Assembly (NCBI GenBank): GCA_964036045.1
Contig: OZ038381.1
Span: 141,519,596-141,583,595, forward strand
DNA: 64,000 nucleotides
DNA from: Eutreptiella sp. 'Long Island Sound 2002'
Lineage: Eukaryota > Euglenozoa > Euglenophyceae > Eutreptiales > Eutreptiaceae
Direction of reading: 5' to 3'
A program made the position numbers and the translations under genes. The notes beneath the pieces are model-generated. The model was not told the DNA's origin. It worked only from the letters and a program-made list of their open reading frames with translations, and did not search any database. Shown in pieces: positions 1 through 10,158 of this stretch. Position 1 is the stretch's first letter. The number at the start of each line of letters is the position of its first letter.

Positions 1-460
1 GGCCCGATGGTGTGCGCGTCGGTGCCTCAGTGCAATTTCCGGATGTTAGGGTGGCCTGGCTTGTGCTCTGGTGTCGGGGCGTCCCGTTCAGCGTGGCGGG
101 CTGGGCTCGGCGTCAGACTCCCGTGTTCGCCGGCAGGAGCCGGCGGGCTTGTGGGGAGGGGTCAGGAGGAAATAAAGGAATACAGGTCACTGTCGAGGCC
201 CCCCTCTCGCTCCTTGACGCTGTTAGCTTACGGGGCTGCGGAGAACGTGCTCCCCGTAACATTCTCGCAGGTTACATGTGCTGAAGCCGCCCCAGTGGTG
301 CCGTTGTGGCTGCCCTGTGACCTGGTGCCTTGGTGTTTAACTTTCTCGGTGGAGGTGCGCGTCCGCCCCACTGACGCACGTATCCCTTGACCCCTTGCCC
401 TTGAAAGTAACGTTCTAGATTATGTGCTCTGATGCCGGGGGACAACGCGGCGGGCTGGGC

Positions 461-772
461 TCAATATAACATTCCCGTGGTCATCGGCGAGCCCGTGGGT
501 CCTGCGTGTTTGGCTGGCCTGTTGGTCCGGTCCATTGTGTGCCCGGCTTGTGGGAGAGGAAGGTTAGGCGGAAGGACAGGTCTGTGTCGGGGTCCCCGTC
601 CTCTTCCCTGACGTTGATGGATTTCGGGGGCCCGGGGAGCATGGCCCTCGCCCGGGGCACGTGGGAGGAGTTTGCTGGGGTTCAGCGGGTTCGTTGGGTT
701 GATGCTCGTGCTGGACATCATGGGTTGTAGGGCCGCCCAGGCTAGCCCGCATTCGTTGGGTGCCCGCTGCAT
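461..772 (-). other. Conserved unrecognised reading frame downstream of the protease (copy A)
   Basis: About 100 codons rich in Pro, Arg and His. The same frame with clearly related residues, for example PGEGHAPRAPEIHQRQGRG, occurs at 44,946-45,407 in copy C (PGEGHAPHAPAIHQRQGKG). Retention of the same frame in two diverged copies suggests that the ancestral element coded here, 3' of the protease. I do not recognise a domain. In-frame stops occur on both sides. Confidence 0.35.
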
Positions 773-1221
773 AAGCCGGGTAGCTTGACGCCACTCTCGC
801 TGGCGCGTCCGACCGACAGGCGTTGGTGGAGTGTGTTGCGCGGTCGTGCGTTGCCGGGTTGTACGATGGGGTTCTCCTGGGCAAGGCTGGCTTGCCCGGG
901 GTCGTTGCGGTTTATGGCCGCTCCCGTAGCGGCTGGTTTGACGTCCATCGCCGGGGCCTCCGGTGAGATGAGGCGAATCCGGGGTTTCCGTGTCGTCTCC
1001 TCATCCGCGGTTGGCCGGTGTGGGATTCGTGCCGCTTGTGCGCGGCGGTGTGTCGTCGCATATCGGCCGCACCGCCCCTGCGGTTCCTTCGGTCAATATG
1101 GTGCACTGCGGGTGATCGGCCGCGGTGGGTAGGGCCCGCGTGTGCCGTGTCGGGCGGGGCATGGCACTCCCCATGGTGCCGCCTCGCGTGTTCCTGGGGG
1201 TTTGTTCCCGGTTTCGGTGGT

Positions 1222-2513
1222 TCACGGCCCTGGGGGGTTTCCCACACGCCGCACGAGGGCGCTGCAGAGGGCACTGAGGATCTCGTGCACAAGGGCCGCA
1301 TGTGCCGCTTGGGCTCCCGTCTCAGTGCGGATGCTGGGCTGCAGTTGTCCGCCCATCGCCAGCGCCCGGATCTGGTGGATTGTGAAGACGGGGCACAGGT
1401 TTGTCGCGGCGGGGCTCTCCGCCGTTTGCTCGTGTTGGGGGATGGCCTCCAGCTGCTGCCGGCCGTCCAGGTGGAACCTCCACGTCGCTGTCCAGTCCCT
1501 GGTGTGCTGCCAGCGGCGCTGCGCCCATCGCCAGAGGCAGTAGAGGGCATGGCCTGGGTGCCAGGTGCCGGCTCCCCCCAACACGATGGCCGTCAGGGGG
1601 TCTGGGGGCTGGTCGTTGGGCATGGGGTTGGGGCTGCCTGGCAGGGCTGCGCTCGCCGGGTTCATGGAGTCGACGGCTTCCAGGCTCCAGTGGCACTTCT
1701 GCGAGTGCGGGGTGATCGGCACCTGGTAGTAGTGGCCACTTTCCAGCACGATCATGGCAACGGTGCTGGTGTTACGTTCGCGTGGTGGGGGCTCTGCGCG
1801 TGCCGTTGCCGCTCCTGGCGGGTACCGCTGGACCATGCTCCTGAGGTTGCGCCCTCTATCGCGGGCTGTCCTGCTTTCCCATTCGGCCAGGTTTTTGTAT
1901 GGTGGGATGTTAAGGGTGGTGGCTCTCGGTTGAGGGGCGGCCTGTTCCCGGCCCCTAGTGCTGGGCGCGGGCCTCGGGACCTTTGGTTGCGCTGTGAGCG
2001 TGTGCGCCCAGCGCCGTTGTGGGACCCATACGCCTCCCTGGTCCGGCTGGTTGGCGTTGCACCACCAGATCCACGCGTCAACAAGGTCGTCCGCCTTCCG
2101 CGCCCCGGGCGCGACGAGCGCCTGGAGTTGCCGCACAACGATGTCGGTTGTTGCGGCGTGCGGCAGGATGACGACGGCGAAGAGCTTGTTCGGGTTGACG
2201 TCCTGGACGTGTTCCCGGAGGGCTGCCACCAGCCCGCTCGAGGGTGTGGTGGGATGGATGTCGTAGACCGCCCTCAGTTCCGCGTCGTCAAGGGGTCCCT
2301 GTTCCTCCGTTGTGGTGGCCTGGGGGCTGGGGGGGGCATGGTCTCCCGGTCCTCGTGCAGTGTGGTGCCAGTCGGGGAGGGGTGCCCTGGGGTGGTGTCA
2401 AGGTGTCCCCCAGGCACGTTCCCCGTGGAGGGCTCCCGTTGCTGGGGCATCGCACAGGACGCGGCGGTCGGTGGTGAGTCACCGGATTTCTGAAGGCCGG
2501 AGATCGCTGTCAT
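1222..2513 (-). pseudogene. LINE-U copy A ORF2 N-terminal region with Ulp1/C48-like cysteine protease
   Basis: ORF2 opens at the ATGA overlap (2,513) and shifts frame near 2,280. The protease block is then open from 2,229 to 1,222 (335 codons). Motifs in order: D-DLVDAWIWW near residues 47-56 (like the start of Ulp1 domains), WVP--RWAHTL, then a candidate triad of His166 in ESGHYYQV, Asp187 in VDSM and Cys231 in HALYCLW. Copy D keeps the same residues at the same spacings (21 and 44). In the C48 family such a domain cleaves ubiquitin-like modifiers or processes a polyprotein; which applies here is unknown. The normal HW dipeptide is HY, and the Gln before the catalytic Cys is not evident, so OTU-like or other cysteine proteases remain possible. 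A Leu/Ala/His-rich tail follows to residue 335 and is also present in copies C and D. Confidence 0.55.
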
Positions 2514-3783
2514 TTCTTTGTCCGCTCCTGGGCCGCTCGCGTTGTGCTCCCGTTGTCGCGGTGCGTCCTCTGCTCCTCGGCGGTTTGGCAGTGTTGCAGT
2601 TGGGGACTCGAGCCCCGTGGTGTAGGGCCCAGTTGGTCGGGTGGCCGGTGCCCGTGTGCGGGACCGGTCTCATCGCGCCCCGCTCGCGGGGGGGGGTGTT
2701 GAGGTGTTTTTCCCCCCACCCCCTGTTCAGGCCGTTGGTCGGCCGCGGTTGCCCTTGGCCGTGTGCCGGTGGCGTGCTGTCCGCCCCGCAGCGGACCGTC
2801 CGCCGACCCTGGGAGGGAGGCGGCGGACGAGTTGGACCTTCCGTCTGCTGCCTGGTGGGGATCTGTGTCGAGCGCTGCCTGTTGCTCTTGCTCGGCTGTC
2901 GTGGGAAAGGTGGGGATGTGCACCCGTTCTGTGCGGGGCCTCTTGGACCAGCGTCGGGGATTGGTGGCAGGTGATGTGTGTTGGGCGTTGGGGTCGTTGG
3001 GGCCTCCATGACCTCTGTCAATACCCTCGTGGAAGACGACTCGCTGTGCTGCGGGAGGCAGCGTGCGGCTGCGGCGCTGGGAGCGGCCAGGGTTCCTTGT
3101 CTCCTGGTGCCGCTCTGGCGTGCTGCCGTGCACCCCTGGCGTGTGAGGGCTGCCTTGGTCCCTCCGTGGGGCGAACAGTCGGAGGGGGCTTCTGTACGTG
3201 CCAGAGGGGGAACCCACCCCGGGTGGTGGCCCCTGGTGGCGTCCTGGGGAGGTACGGCGTGCTGCCGGCCTGGGGGCCGCCGGAGCTCTTGGGACCGTGG
3301 TTGCCGGTGGCCTGAGGCGTGTCCCTGGTAGCCCGGGGACCCAGGGGGCCCAGATGTTGTGCCTTTGCATGGCCGTACGGATGCGCTGGAGGGCGCGTTG
3401 GTGCCATTGCCAGTGTACCCTGTTCATTTCATCCGGGCTGTAGGCCCCATATGCGCCATGAGCCGGGTGGCCAGATAGTGCCACTGGCCGGGATGGTCTA
3501 TGGTGGTGGGGGCTGTGATGTTCCGCCTGATGGCCGAAGGTGATATCTGCCATGGTGCGGGTTCCCTCTTCGAGGTGGCGGGACGGCAAAGTAAGCCGCT
3601 ATCGGATGCCGGCCGCCAGGGCCAGCTGCTCCCCTGTGGTGAGCCTGTCGATCCATAGGCCCAGGTCTTGGGGGGCCGCCTGTTCCGCATGGGCGCTGGG
3701 GTGGCGGGCTTCGCCTTCCGAGCGCGTGTAGTCCAGATGCCCCCGCCCCAAGGACGCTGTGGTCCCTGGTGGCGGGCCCGTAG
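2510..3783 (-). pseudogene. LINE-U copy A ORF1 (gag-like), degenerate
   Basis: The ORF1 of LINE-U is a proline/arginine-rich protein probably acting as an RNA-binding or capsid-like partner; this role is inferred from its position, not from a recognised domain. Patches shared with copy B at protein level include RHLEEGTRTMADITFG, AYSPDEMN-VHWQWHQRA and RVVFHEG-DRG-GGPNDPNAQ, followed by a basic Arg/Lys cluster that could be a nuclear signal. A 359-codon open frame runs from about 3,589 to 2,510, but the reading frame slips relative to copy B near 3,480, so it is mutated. The stop TGA at 2,512-2,510 overlaps the ATG of ORF2 as ATGA, a layout also kept in copy B. The 5' part is missing, replaced by the tail of element X. 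Confidence 0.55.
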
Positions 3784-3815
3784 TAAATAAGTAAGTAAGT
3801 AAGTAAGTAAGTAAG
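3784..3815 (-). repeat. (TTAC)n tail of element X copy 1
   Basis: Plus strand shows TAAATAA followed by six to seven GTAA units. It is the junction between element X and LINE-U copy A. Confidence 0.85.
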
Positions 3816-4740
3816 GGCGGCCGCGTCCGCAGCCTCATCTGACATCTCCTTGCTTGTTTTACATGGTGGCTGCCTCCGCTGGGAAGGAGAGCTGTCCACC
3901 ATCAGTTCCCCTACCGACTCCTGTCTCACCTCACGGCCGAGAACTTCAACCAGGTTCCCTTGGGGCATGACCGGAGGTAGGTTTTCTTCAGTCGCTGCCG
4001 GCACGGTTTCACCTCCTTCCGGTCACCCATCAAAGGATCCTCCGGTCTTCTCCCCCTAGAACAGCCTTTTGGGTGCCTGCAGGCGGGTTTCCTGTGGATA
4101 GCCGTCGCCGACAGCGCAGCATTTCTCTCTCTCAACCACATTCCACCACTCCCCATCCCTCACGGGTTGGAGTACCCACTCGGCTCCTGCATGCACTTGG
4201 GTGTCGTCCATCCGCGGCTGGAGGCCAGTGGGCGACCCTTTCCACGTTTCCCCAGGTCCCGCTCACGCGTGAACCTACGTGTACTTAGGCCTTTGACCCG
4301 GGGACCTCAGGGTCAACCCTCACCCCTGCGGACACCTCACGGCCGTCCCGGAGCTCAGGGCATTTTCCCATCTTCCCGTAGCCAGGCTCCCCATGGTTCA
4401 CCCTTGGTTCACCACTCCATGGCGACTGGTTTCCCAATCCCACGGGGCTGTTGCTTGGCGCTTTAGGTCTCCCATCCCATCCCATGTCCAGTTTGCCTTT
4501 GTCACATCCTGTCACCGGCCCAATCCCAGCGTCCAGTGGTTCCCCGATCCCACGGGGCTGTTGTGCGGCCCGTGCCACACCCCTATCTTAGCCCCGGGCC
4601 CCATCCCATCCCTCATCCCATGTTTATACCCCACCGGAACGCCAGCAACCCACTGGCGCGGGGTTAAAGGATCCTCATCGATCTCGGGACCGTTTCTTGC
4701 TCCTTGCACGGGTCGCTCCTATCCAATTTCCTTCTTCCGC
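3784..4740 (-). mobile_element. Element X copy 1, short non-LTR/SINE-like insertion with (TTAC)n tail
   Basis: The same sequence recurs at 34,090-35,160. In both places its left border on the plus strand is a GTAA tandem run followed by a shared GGCCGCGTCCGCAGCCTCAT motif, while the flanking DNA differs (LINE-U here, gypsy-1 there). Read on the minus strand the element therefore ends in a (TTAC)n tail, a typical non-LTR 3' end. Similarity fades near 4,735, so the 5' border is approximate. Minus-strand frames such as ELMVDSSPSQRRQPP and SDEAADAA are shared by both copies but match no domain I know. It may be the 3' end of a longer LINE. Confidence 0.6.
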
Positions 4741-5530
4741 GCACTCGGGGCAGTTTCCTCCGCATGTTGCTGTCCGGGGCGTCTGGCCACTTGTGCCAAG
4801 TCCTGGCCCCATTGGCCTACCTGTGTATTGGCACGAGAACAAAGCATCTCCAGGCGGCTGTGGCCCTGCAGGGACGCCACTACACGTACCCCCACTATGG
4901 CTTGGAGGGCAGGTGTGTTCTGTGTTCTGTATGCTTGCACCGCATGTGGTCTCGCCTTCCTTGACGTCGTCTTTCAGACCTCACATGGCAGAATGTCCTT
5001 CTGATGTTTGTCCCTTGCCACCCATGGCCGAGGGTCTTTCTTTCTGCTGTTCCCCCCCATACCTGGCTCGGGCATGCTGCCGTGTGTGTGATCCGCGCCC
5101 TGGGTCATGCAGGGTGGGCAGCCCATGTGATCCACCTGTGTTTGGGCACAACAACACAGCGCGCTTTGTTTGTTTTTTCTTTTCTTTTTTTTGTGGCTGT
5201 GGCCTAGCAGGGACGCCACTACACCTACCCCTGCTAGGGCTTGGAAGCATGGAGTGCTCTGTTGTCGTGCTCCGCGTGCGACGTGGTGTCCATGTTGATG
5301 CCATCCTTGTTGTGTGTGTGTCTCCGCCTTTGGTTTAGCTGGGTGGGCGGCATCGCGTGCACCACTTCACCCTACGTGTTCCACCTGCAGTACGAGTGAC
5401 TCATGCATGGTGGGGATGCGGAGAGGCGTAGCTACCAGCACCCACATCTGGCCTGCTATACCCGGACTACCGGGCCCGCCTCTGCGCGGCATGCCGGGCC
5501 AAGCTTTAGCACTGTCAGGCAGTCAGCCCG
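4741..5530. other. GC-rich intergenic stretch with a ~345-bp partial duplication
   Basis: No gene is supported. A motif around CAGGGACGCCACTACAC occurs near 4,872 and again near 5,210, each followed by CTTGGA and a diverged continuation, so the stretch looks like a degenerate tandem duplication of roughly 340-350 bases. It also has a pyrimidine run near 5,166-5,195. Confidence 0.4.
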
Positions 5531-5924
5531 AGATGATCCAGTCCGGGGCGCCAGGCCACCACTTATCCCTGGATGATCCAGTCCGGGGGATGGCGGCTCC
5601 TGTTGCTTGCTTCGCTCCGGAAGATCCAGTCCGGGGCGTCTGGTCTTTTCACCGGTTTATGCTCACGTCGTGCTACGGCCATTCCTTCTTGTTTTTCCCC
5701 GTATGATCCAGTCCTGGGCACTTCATGGGCTCGCCTCCGCTTTGCTGCATTACCACCGCCTTGTCTGGGTCTTCGCATCACTGCATCACCACAGGCTCCT
5801 CCTCTTGGCCGCCTCCCTGTTTCTCCATGGCCTCGTCCTCTTGGCTGCTGCAGCCCATCACCTCAGCCTCGTCCTCTTGTTTACCTCTCTGCATCACCAC
5901 GGCCTTGTGCTCCCCATGGTTGCA

Positions 5925-7244
5925 CTACCTCATCGAGGCCTTGTCCTCACCTCCGTCTCCTTGCTGTACCACGGCCTTATCCTCACAGCTGCTTCTCTGC
6001 ATCACCCCAGCCTTATCCATAGGTCTGTTTCTCTGCTTCACCACAGCCCCGTCTTCATCTTTGCTGCCCTGCGTCTCCTCAGCGTCATCCACTTCTCTGC
6101 CTCTCTGCATTTCCTCAGCGTTGTCCTTTGCGTTACTTCCGGGCTTGTCTCCTTCGCTGCACCACCTTGGTCTGGGCCTCCTGCTTTCCTTCGCCTCTGG
6201 CCGCCACTGTCCCCTGGATGCTCCAGCCCGGGGGGTGGGGACCCCTTCTGGTTGATCCGCCCCGGGCAGTCCTGTCCGGGGCGGCAGACCATCTTTCCCC
6301 GGGCCCGGGGGTTGTGGCCGCTCCTTGTTTTTTTGCCCTGGATGTTCTAGTCCGGGGGTTTGCCCGACACGTGTCCGTTGACTTTCGTGTCGTGGGTGTG
6401 TTGGCTCCTGCTGCCTGATCCACCCCGGATGTTCCAGTCTGGGGCGTCTGGCCGCCCCTTGTCCCCGGATGATCCAGTCCGGGCTGCGGCGGCTCCTGCT
6501 GCTTGATCCGTCCCGGATGCACCCGTCCGGGGCGTTTGCCCGCCACGTGTCCGTCGACTTTTGTGTCGTGGGTTCGTTGGCTCCTGCTGCCTGATCCACC
6601 CCGGATGTTCCAGTCTGGGGCGTCTGGCCGCCCCTTGTCCCCGGATGATCCAGTCCGGGTTGCGGCGGCTCCTGCTGCTTGATCCGTCCCGGATGCACCC
6701 GTCCAGGGCGTTTGCCCGCCACGTGTCCGTCGACTTTCGTGTCGTGGGTGCGTTGGCTCCTGCTGCCTGATCGACTCCGGATGTTCCAGTCTGGGCCGTC
6801 TGGCCGCCCCTTGTCCCTGGATGATCCAGTCCGGGCTGCGACGGCTCCTGCTGCTCGATCCGCCCCGAACGATTCAGTCCGTGGTACTTGTCCGCTGTTT
6901 GTCCCCGGATGATCCCGTCCGGGGGGCGGTAGCCCCTGCTCCTTGTTTCGTCCCGGATGCACCCGTCGAGGGCTTCTGGCCGCCACTTGTCCCCGGATGC
7001 TCCAGTCCGTGGGGCGGTGGCCCCTGCTGCTTATTCCGCCAAGGATGTTCCAGTCCGGGGCTTCCGGTCTCCTTCCTCCGCATTTTGTTGTCGTTTTGTT
7101 TCGGCCGCTCCTTCTTGTTTTGCCCCGGATGATCCAGTCCGGGGCACCCCATGTCTTCGTCTGCTCATGCACTGCATCTCCTCGCGCTCCCCCTCTTCGC
7201 TGCTCCTCTGCTTCTCCTCGGCCTCGTCCCCTTGGCTGCTCCAC
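5925..7244 (-). other. Long repetitive open frame across the hairpin array (coding status doubtful)
   Basis: A 439-codon minus-strand frame translates the hairpin modules as repeats of the type PDWIIRG or PDWNILG spaced by Gly/Gln/Arg-rich linkers. The pyrimidine minisatellites translate as Glu/Asp/Lys/Gln-rich segments that resemble a charged coiled coil. The plus strand is equally open (440 codons at 6,943-8,265), so openness is no evidence of coding by itself. If either strand codes, the charged minus-strand product looks more protein-like. No family recognised. Confidence 0.2.
6361..6885. repeat. Three tandem 176-bp repeats inside the hairpin array
   Basis: The landmark CACGTGTCCGT-GACTT recurs at 6,361, 6,537 and 6,713 (exact 176-bp spacing). 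Each unit contains three hairpin modules ending in TCTGGGG, TCCGGG and TCC(G/A)GGG types. The similarity between units indicates recent tandem amplification. Confidence 0.85.
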
Positions 7245-8170
7245 CTCATCCCCACGTCAGCGTCCACTTGTGTGCATCGCTGCATCACCTGGGCCTTGTC
7301 CTCATCTTGGTTTCACTGCTTCTCCTGGGCCTCGTCCTCCTCTCTGCTTGGCGGCTTCTCCAGGGCCTCGCCCTCGTTGCTGCTTCTCTAGCTCACTGTT
7401 TCTGGCCGATGTTCCTGTCCCTGGTTTGGCTGCCGCTTGTCCCCACATGATCCAGTCCGGGGGGCGGCAGCCCATGCTCCTTGTTCTGACCCGCCTGCGC
7501 CCGTCGGGGGCGTCTGGCCGCCACTTATCCCCGGATGATCCTGTCCGGGGGGCCGCGGCCCCTGCTGCTTGTTCCGCCCCAGATGTTCCTGTCTGGGGCA
7601 TCGGGTCCCCTTCCCCCGCATTTCGCTGTCATTTTGTTTCGGCTGCTCCTTCTTGTTCTGCCCCGGTTGAGTCCGTCCTGGGCACTCAATGTCTTCGGCT
7701 GCCCTCGGCTGCATGTCCACGGCCTCGTCTTGGTGACTTCATCACTGCTTCTCCTCGCGCTCCTCTTCTTTGCTGCTCCTCTGCTTCTCCTCGGCCTCGT
7801 TTCCTTGGCTGCTCCACGTCATCCCCACGTGCTCGTCCACCTGTGTGCATCGCTGCATCACCTGGGCCTTGTCCTGATCTTGGTTTCTCCGCTTCTCCTC
7901 GGCCTTGTCCTCCACTCCGCTTCGCTGCTTCTCCACGGCCTCGCCCTCTTGGCCCCTTTTCCAGCTCCGTGGCCCCTGCTGTCTGTTCCCCCCCGGATGA
8001 TCCAGTCCTGGGCGTCCACCGCCTCTGGTTCCTGGATGTTCCAGTCCGCGGGGCGGTGGCTCCTGCTTCTTGGTCCGCCCCGGACGTCCGGTCTCTCTGG
8101 CGCTGCTTGGCCTCGTCTCCTCTTCGCTGTTGCTCCTCGGCCTCTTCCGGGCTTCCGCCTCACACCCGAC

Positions 8171-9646
8171 ATGCCCAAGCGCGCAGCCGACAAAGAAACG
8201 CCGCCCGGCAGGCAAAACTGCGACATACACTCTTTCGATGCCTTCATGGAGTCCTGCAGGAGTGACCCCCACACGGGCCCGGCACAAGCTGCCCCGCGCG
8301 GCCACCCAGAGCCACGAGGCGGCCATACAGAGGGCACACCCCTCACGGTGTCCCGCAAGTCAGACCTCCAGCACAATTACACCGCTCTGGGGATGAAAAC
8401 TGAGCATGCTGCCGCCACGGATGACGGGCCCGCGACCGCTAGCGGGGCAGCGGACCAGGCCCCGGACCAGCAAAGCGCCCTAGAGAGCGAAACGCGTATG
8501 GAGGCAGACACAAACACCACTAGCGAGCCTACCGGCCCACCACCGGGGACCACCCCCTCCTGGGGACAGGGGCATCTGGACTACACGCGCTCGGAAGGCG
8601 ACGCCCGCCACCCCAGCGCCCACGCGGAACAGGCGGTGGCCAAAGACCTGGGCCTATGGATCGACAGGCTCACCACAGGGGAGCAGCTCGCCCTGGCGGT
8701 CAGCATCCGATGGCTGCTTACTTCGCGGTCCCGCCACCTCGAAGAGGGAACCCGCACCATGGCAGACATCACCTTCGGCCATCAGGCGGGGCACGCAGCC
8801 CCCACCACCATGGACCACCCCGGCCAGTGGCACTTTCTGGCCACCCGGCTGATGCCGCATATGGGGGCCTACAGCCCGGACGAAATGAACGGGGTACACT
8901 GGCAATGGCACCAACGCGCAGTCCTGCGCATCCGTACGGCCATGAAGCACAACATCTGGGACATCCCTGGGTCCCCGGACTACCAGGGACACGCCTCAGG
9001 CCCCCGGCAACCACGGTCCCAAGAGGTCCCGGAGCCCCCCAGGCAGGCAGCACGCCGTACCTCCCCAGGACGCCACCAGGGGCCAACACCCGGGGTGGGT
9101 TCCCCCTCTGGCATGTACAGAACCCCCCTCTGACCGTTGGCCCCACGAAGGGACCAAGGCAGCCCTCACACCCCAGGGGTGCAGGGCGGCACGCTGGAGC
9201 GGCACCAGGAGACAAGGAACCCTGGCCGCTCCTGGCGCCGCAGACGCACGCTGCCTCCCGCAGCACGGCGAGTCGTCTTCCACGAGGGTATGGACAGAGG
9301 CTATGGGGGCCCCAACGACCCCAACGCCCAACAGACATCATCTGCCACCAATCCCCGACGCCGGTCCAAGAGGCCCCGCACCAAACGGCAGCACATCCCT
9401 GCCATTCCATTGCCAGCGCAGCGAGAGCGACAGGCAGCGCTTCATACAGACCCTCACCAGGCAGCAGACAGAACGTCCAACTCGTCCGCCGCCTCCTTCC
9501 CAGGGTCGGCGGCCGGCCCGCTGCCGGGGGGACAGCACGCCACTGACAAACGGCCAAGGGCAACCGCGGCCGACCAACGGCCCGAACAGGGGGCAGAGGG
9601 ACAAACCCCGCAAGCCCCCCCCCCCCCCGTGAGCAGGGCGCGATGA
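8171..9646 (+). pseudogene. LINE-U copy B ORF1 (gag-like) with one in-frame stop
   Basis: The most complete ORF1 of the family, about 490 codons. The ATG at 8,171 (MPKRAADKETPPG) is the first Met after the repeat array; the frame is also open upstream to 7,535 because the array lacks stops. One TGA at 9,131-9,133 interrupts the frame, which otherwise continues to 9,646 in phase. Residues: acidic/Thr-rich N-terminus, a central block (LDYTRSEGDARHPSAH, LGLWIDRLTTGEQLALA, AYSPDEMNGVHWQWHQRA) and a Pro/Arg/Ser-rich tail with a basic run RRRSKRPRTKR that could be a nuclear localisation or RNA-binding patch. No zinc knuckle or RRM is visible. Its role as ORF1 is inferred from position upstream of the ORF2 start. 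Confidence 0.55.
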
Positions 9647-9803
9647 CACCCGTCGAGAACACGGGCACCAGCCACCCCACCAACTGGGCCCGTACACCAC
9701 AGAGTTCTCCACCCCAGCTACAACGAGGCCAAACCGCCGGAGTGCGGAGGATGCGCCGCGACAATGGGAGCACGACGCGAGCGGCCCAGGAGCGGACAAA
9801 GAA

Positions 9804-10158
9804 ATGACAGCGACCTCTGGCCCTCAGAGATCCGGTGACTCACCGCCCACCGCCACGTCCTGTTCGATTTCCCAGCAACGGGAGCCCTCCACGGGGAACG
9901 TGCCTGGGGGACACCTTAAAACCATCCCAGGGCACCCCTCCCTGACTGGCACCACACTGGACCAGGACCGGGAGACCATGCCCCCCCAAGCCCCCAGGCC
10001 ACCACAACGGAGGAACACGGACCCCTGTGACGACGCAGAACTGAGGGCGGGATATGACATCCACCCCACCACACACCATTGAGCAGGCTGGTGGCAGCCC
10101 TCCGGGAACACCTCCACGACGTCAATCGGAACAGGCTCTTTGCCGTGGTCCCCCTGCC
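9804..10158 (+). pseudogene. LINE-U copy B ORF2 start (truncated before protease)
   Basis: Begins at ATG 9,804 within the motif AAATGACAG, the same ATGA overlap as copy A. Ser/Pro-rich N-terminus (SGDSPPTA, STGNVPGGHL) shared with copy A. A stop at about 10,080 breaks the frame; the next frame carries LVAALREHLHDVNRNRLFAVV, equivalent to copy A residues 2-20 and copy D. Truncated near 10,158. Confidence 0.5.

Larger units (their letters stand above)
1..3783 (-). mobile_element. LINE-U copy A, non-LTR retroelement (truncated at both ends)
   Basis: Read on the minus strand this contains ORF1 (from about 3,783 to 2,510), a short ATGA overlap, then ORF2 with a Ulp1-like protease (2,513-1,222) and a further conserved but unrecognised stretch to the window edge. 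It matches copy B (8,171-10,158, opposite strand), copy C (42,718-46,325) and more distantly copy D (60,091-63,790). Relative to B its ORF1 lacks the first ~370 bases, because the (TTAC)n tail of element X abuts it at 3,784. Its 3' end lies outside the window. The element is degenerate, with several frameshifts. Assignment to non-LTR elements rests on the two-ORF layout, the tetranucleotide tail and long target duplication of copy C, and the absence of LTRs. No reverse transcriptase is seen in any copy here. Confidence 0.6.
5531..8110. repeat. Array of ~28 short hairpin modules (CCCCGGA-8 nt-TCCGGGG family)
   Basis: The core module reads CCCCGGA, an 8-base spacer such as TGATCCAG, then TCCGGGG, so each unit can fold as a 7-bp GC stem. 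Clear examples sit near 5,567, 6,423, 6,461, 6,510, 6,598, 6,637, 6,686, 6,774, 6,813, 6,902, 6,990, 7,122, 7,529, 7,576 and 7,990. Many variants keep pairing (CCCCAGA with TCTGGGG at 7,576; CCCCGGAT with GTCTGGGG). Spacing is mostly 38-60 bases. The array is interrupted by pyrimidine-rich minisatellites (5,735-6,190; 7,160-7,400; 7,690-7,970), the last two of which are copies of each other about 553 bases apart. Both strands are open for long stretches because the repeat lacks stops; these frames are probably not genes. Confidence 0.75.
8171..10158 (+). mobile_element. LINE-U copy B, 5' half
   Basis: Plus-strand copy, inverted relative to copy A. It has ORF1 from 8,171, the ATGA start of ORF2 at 9,804 and the first ~35 residues leading into the protease domain (LVAALREHLHDVN near 10,085). 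Similarity to copy A stops abruptly near 10,158, where a purine-rich tandem repeat begins, so the protease itself is lost. Its 5' side lies directly against the hairpin array. Confidence 0.6.

Noticed and set aside
1018-2493. 491-codon plus-strand open frame at the left end
   Set aside because: Antisense shadow of the LINE-U copy A protease, which has conserved counterparts in copies C and D.
6943-8265. 440-codon plus-strand open frame in the hairpin array
   Set aside because: The repeat itself lacks stops on both strands; translation is a Pro/Leu/Ser repeat with no conserved features.
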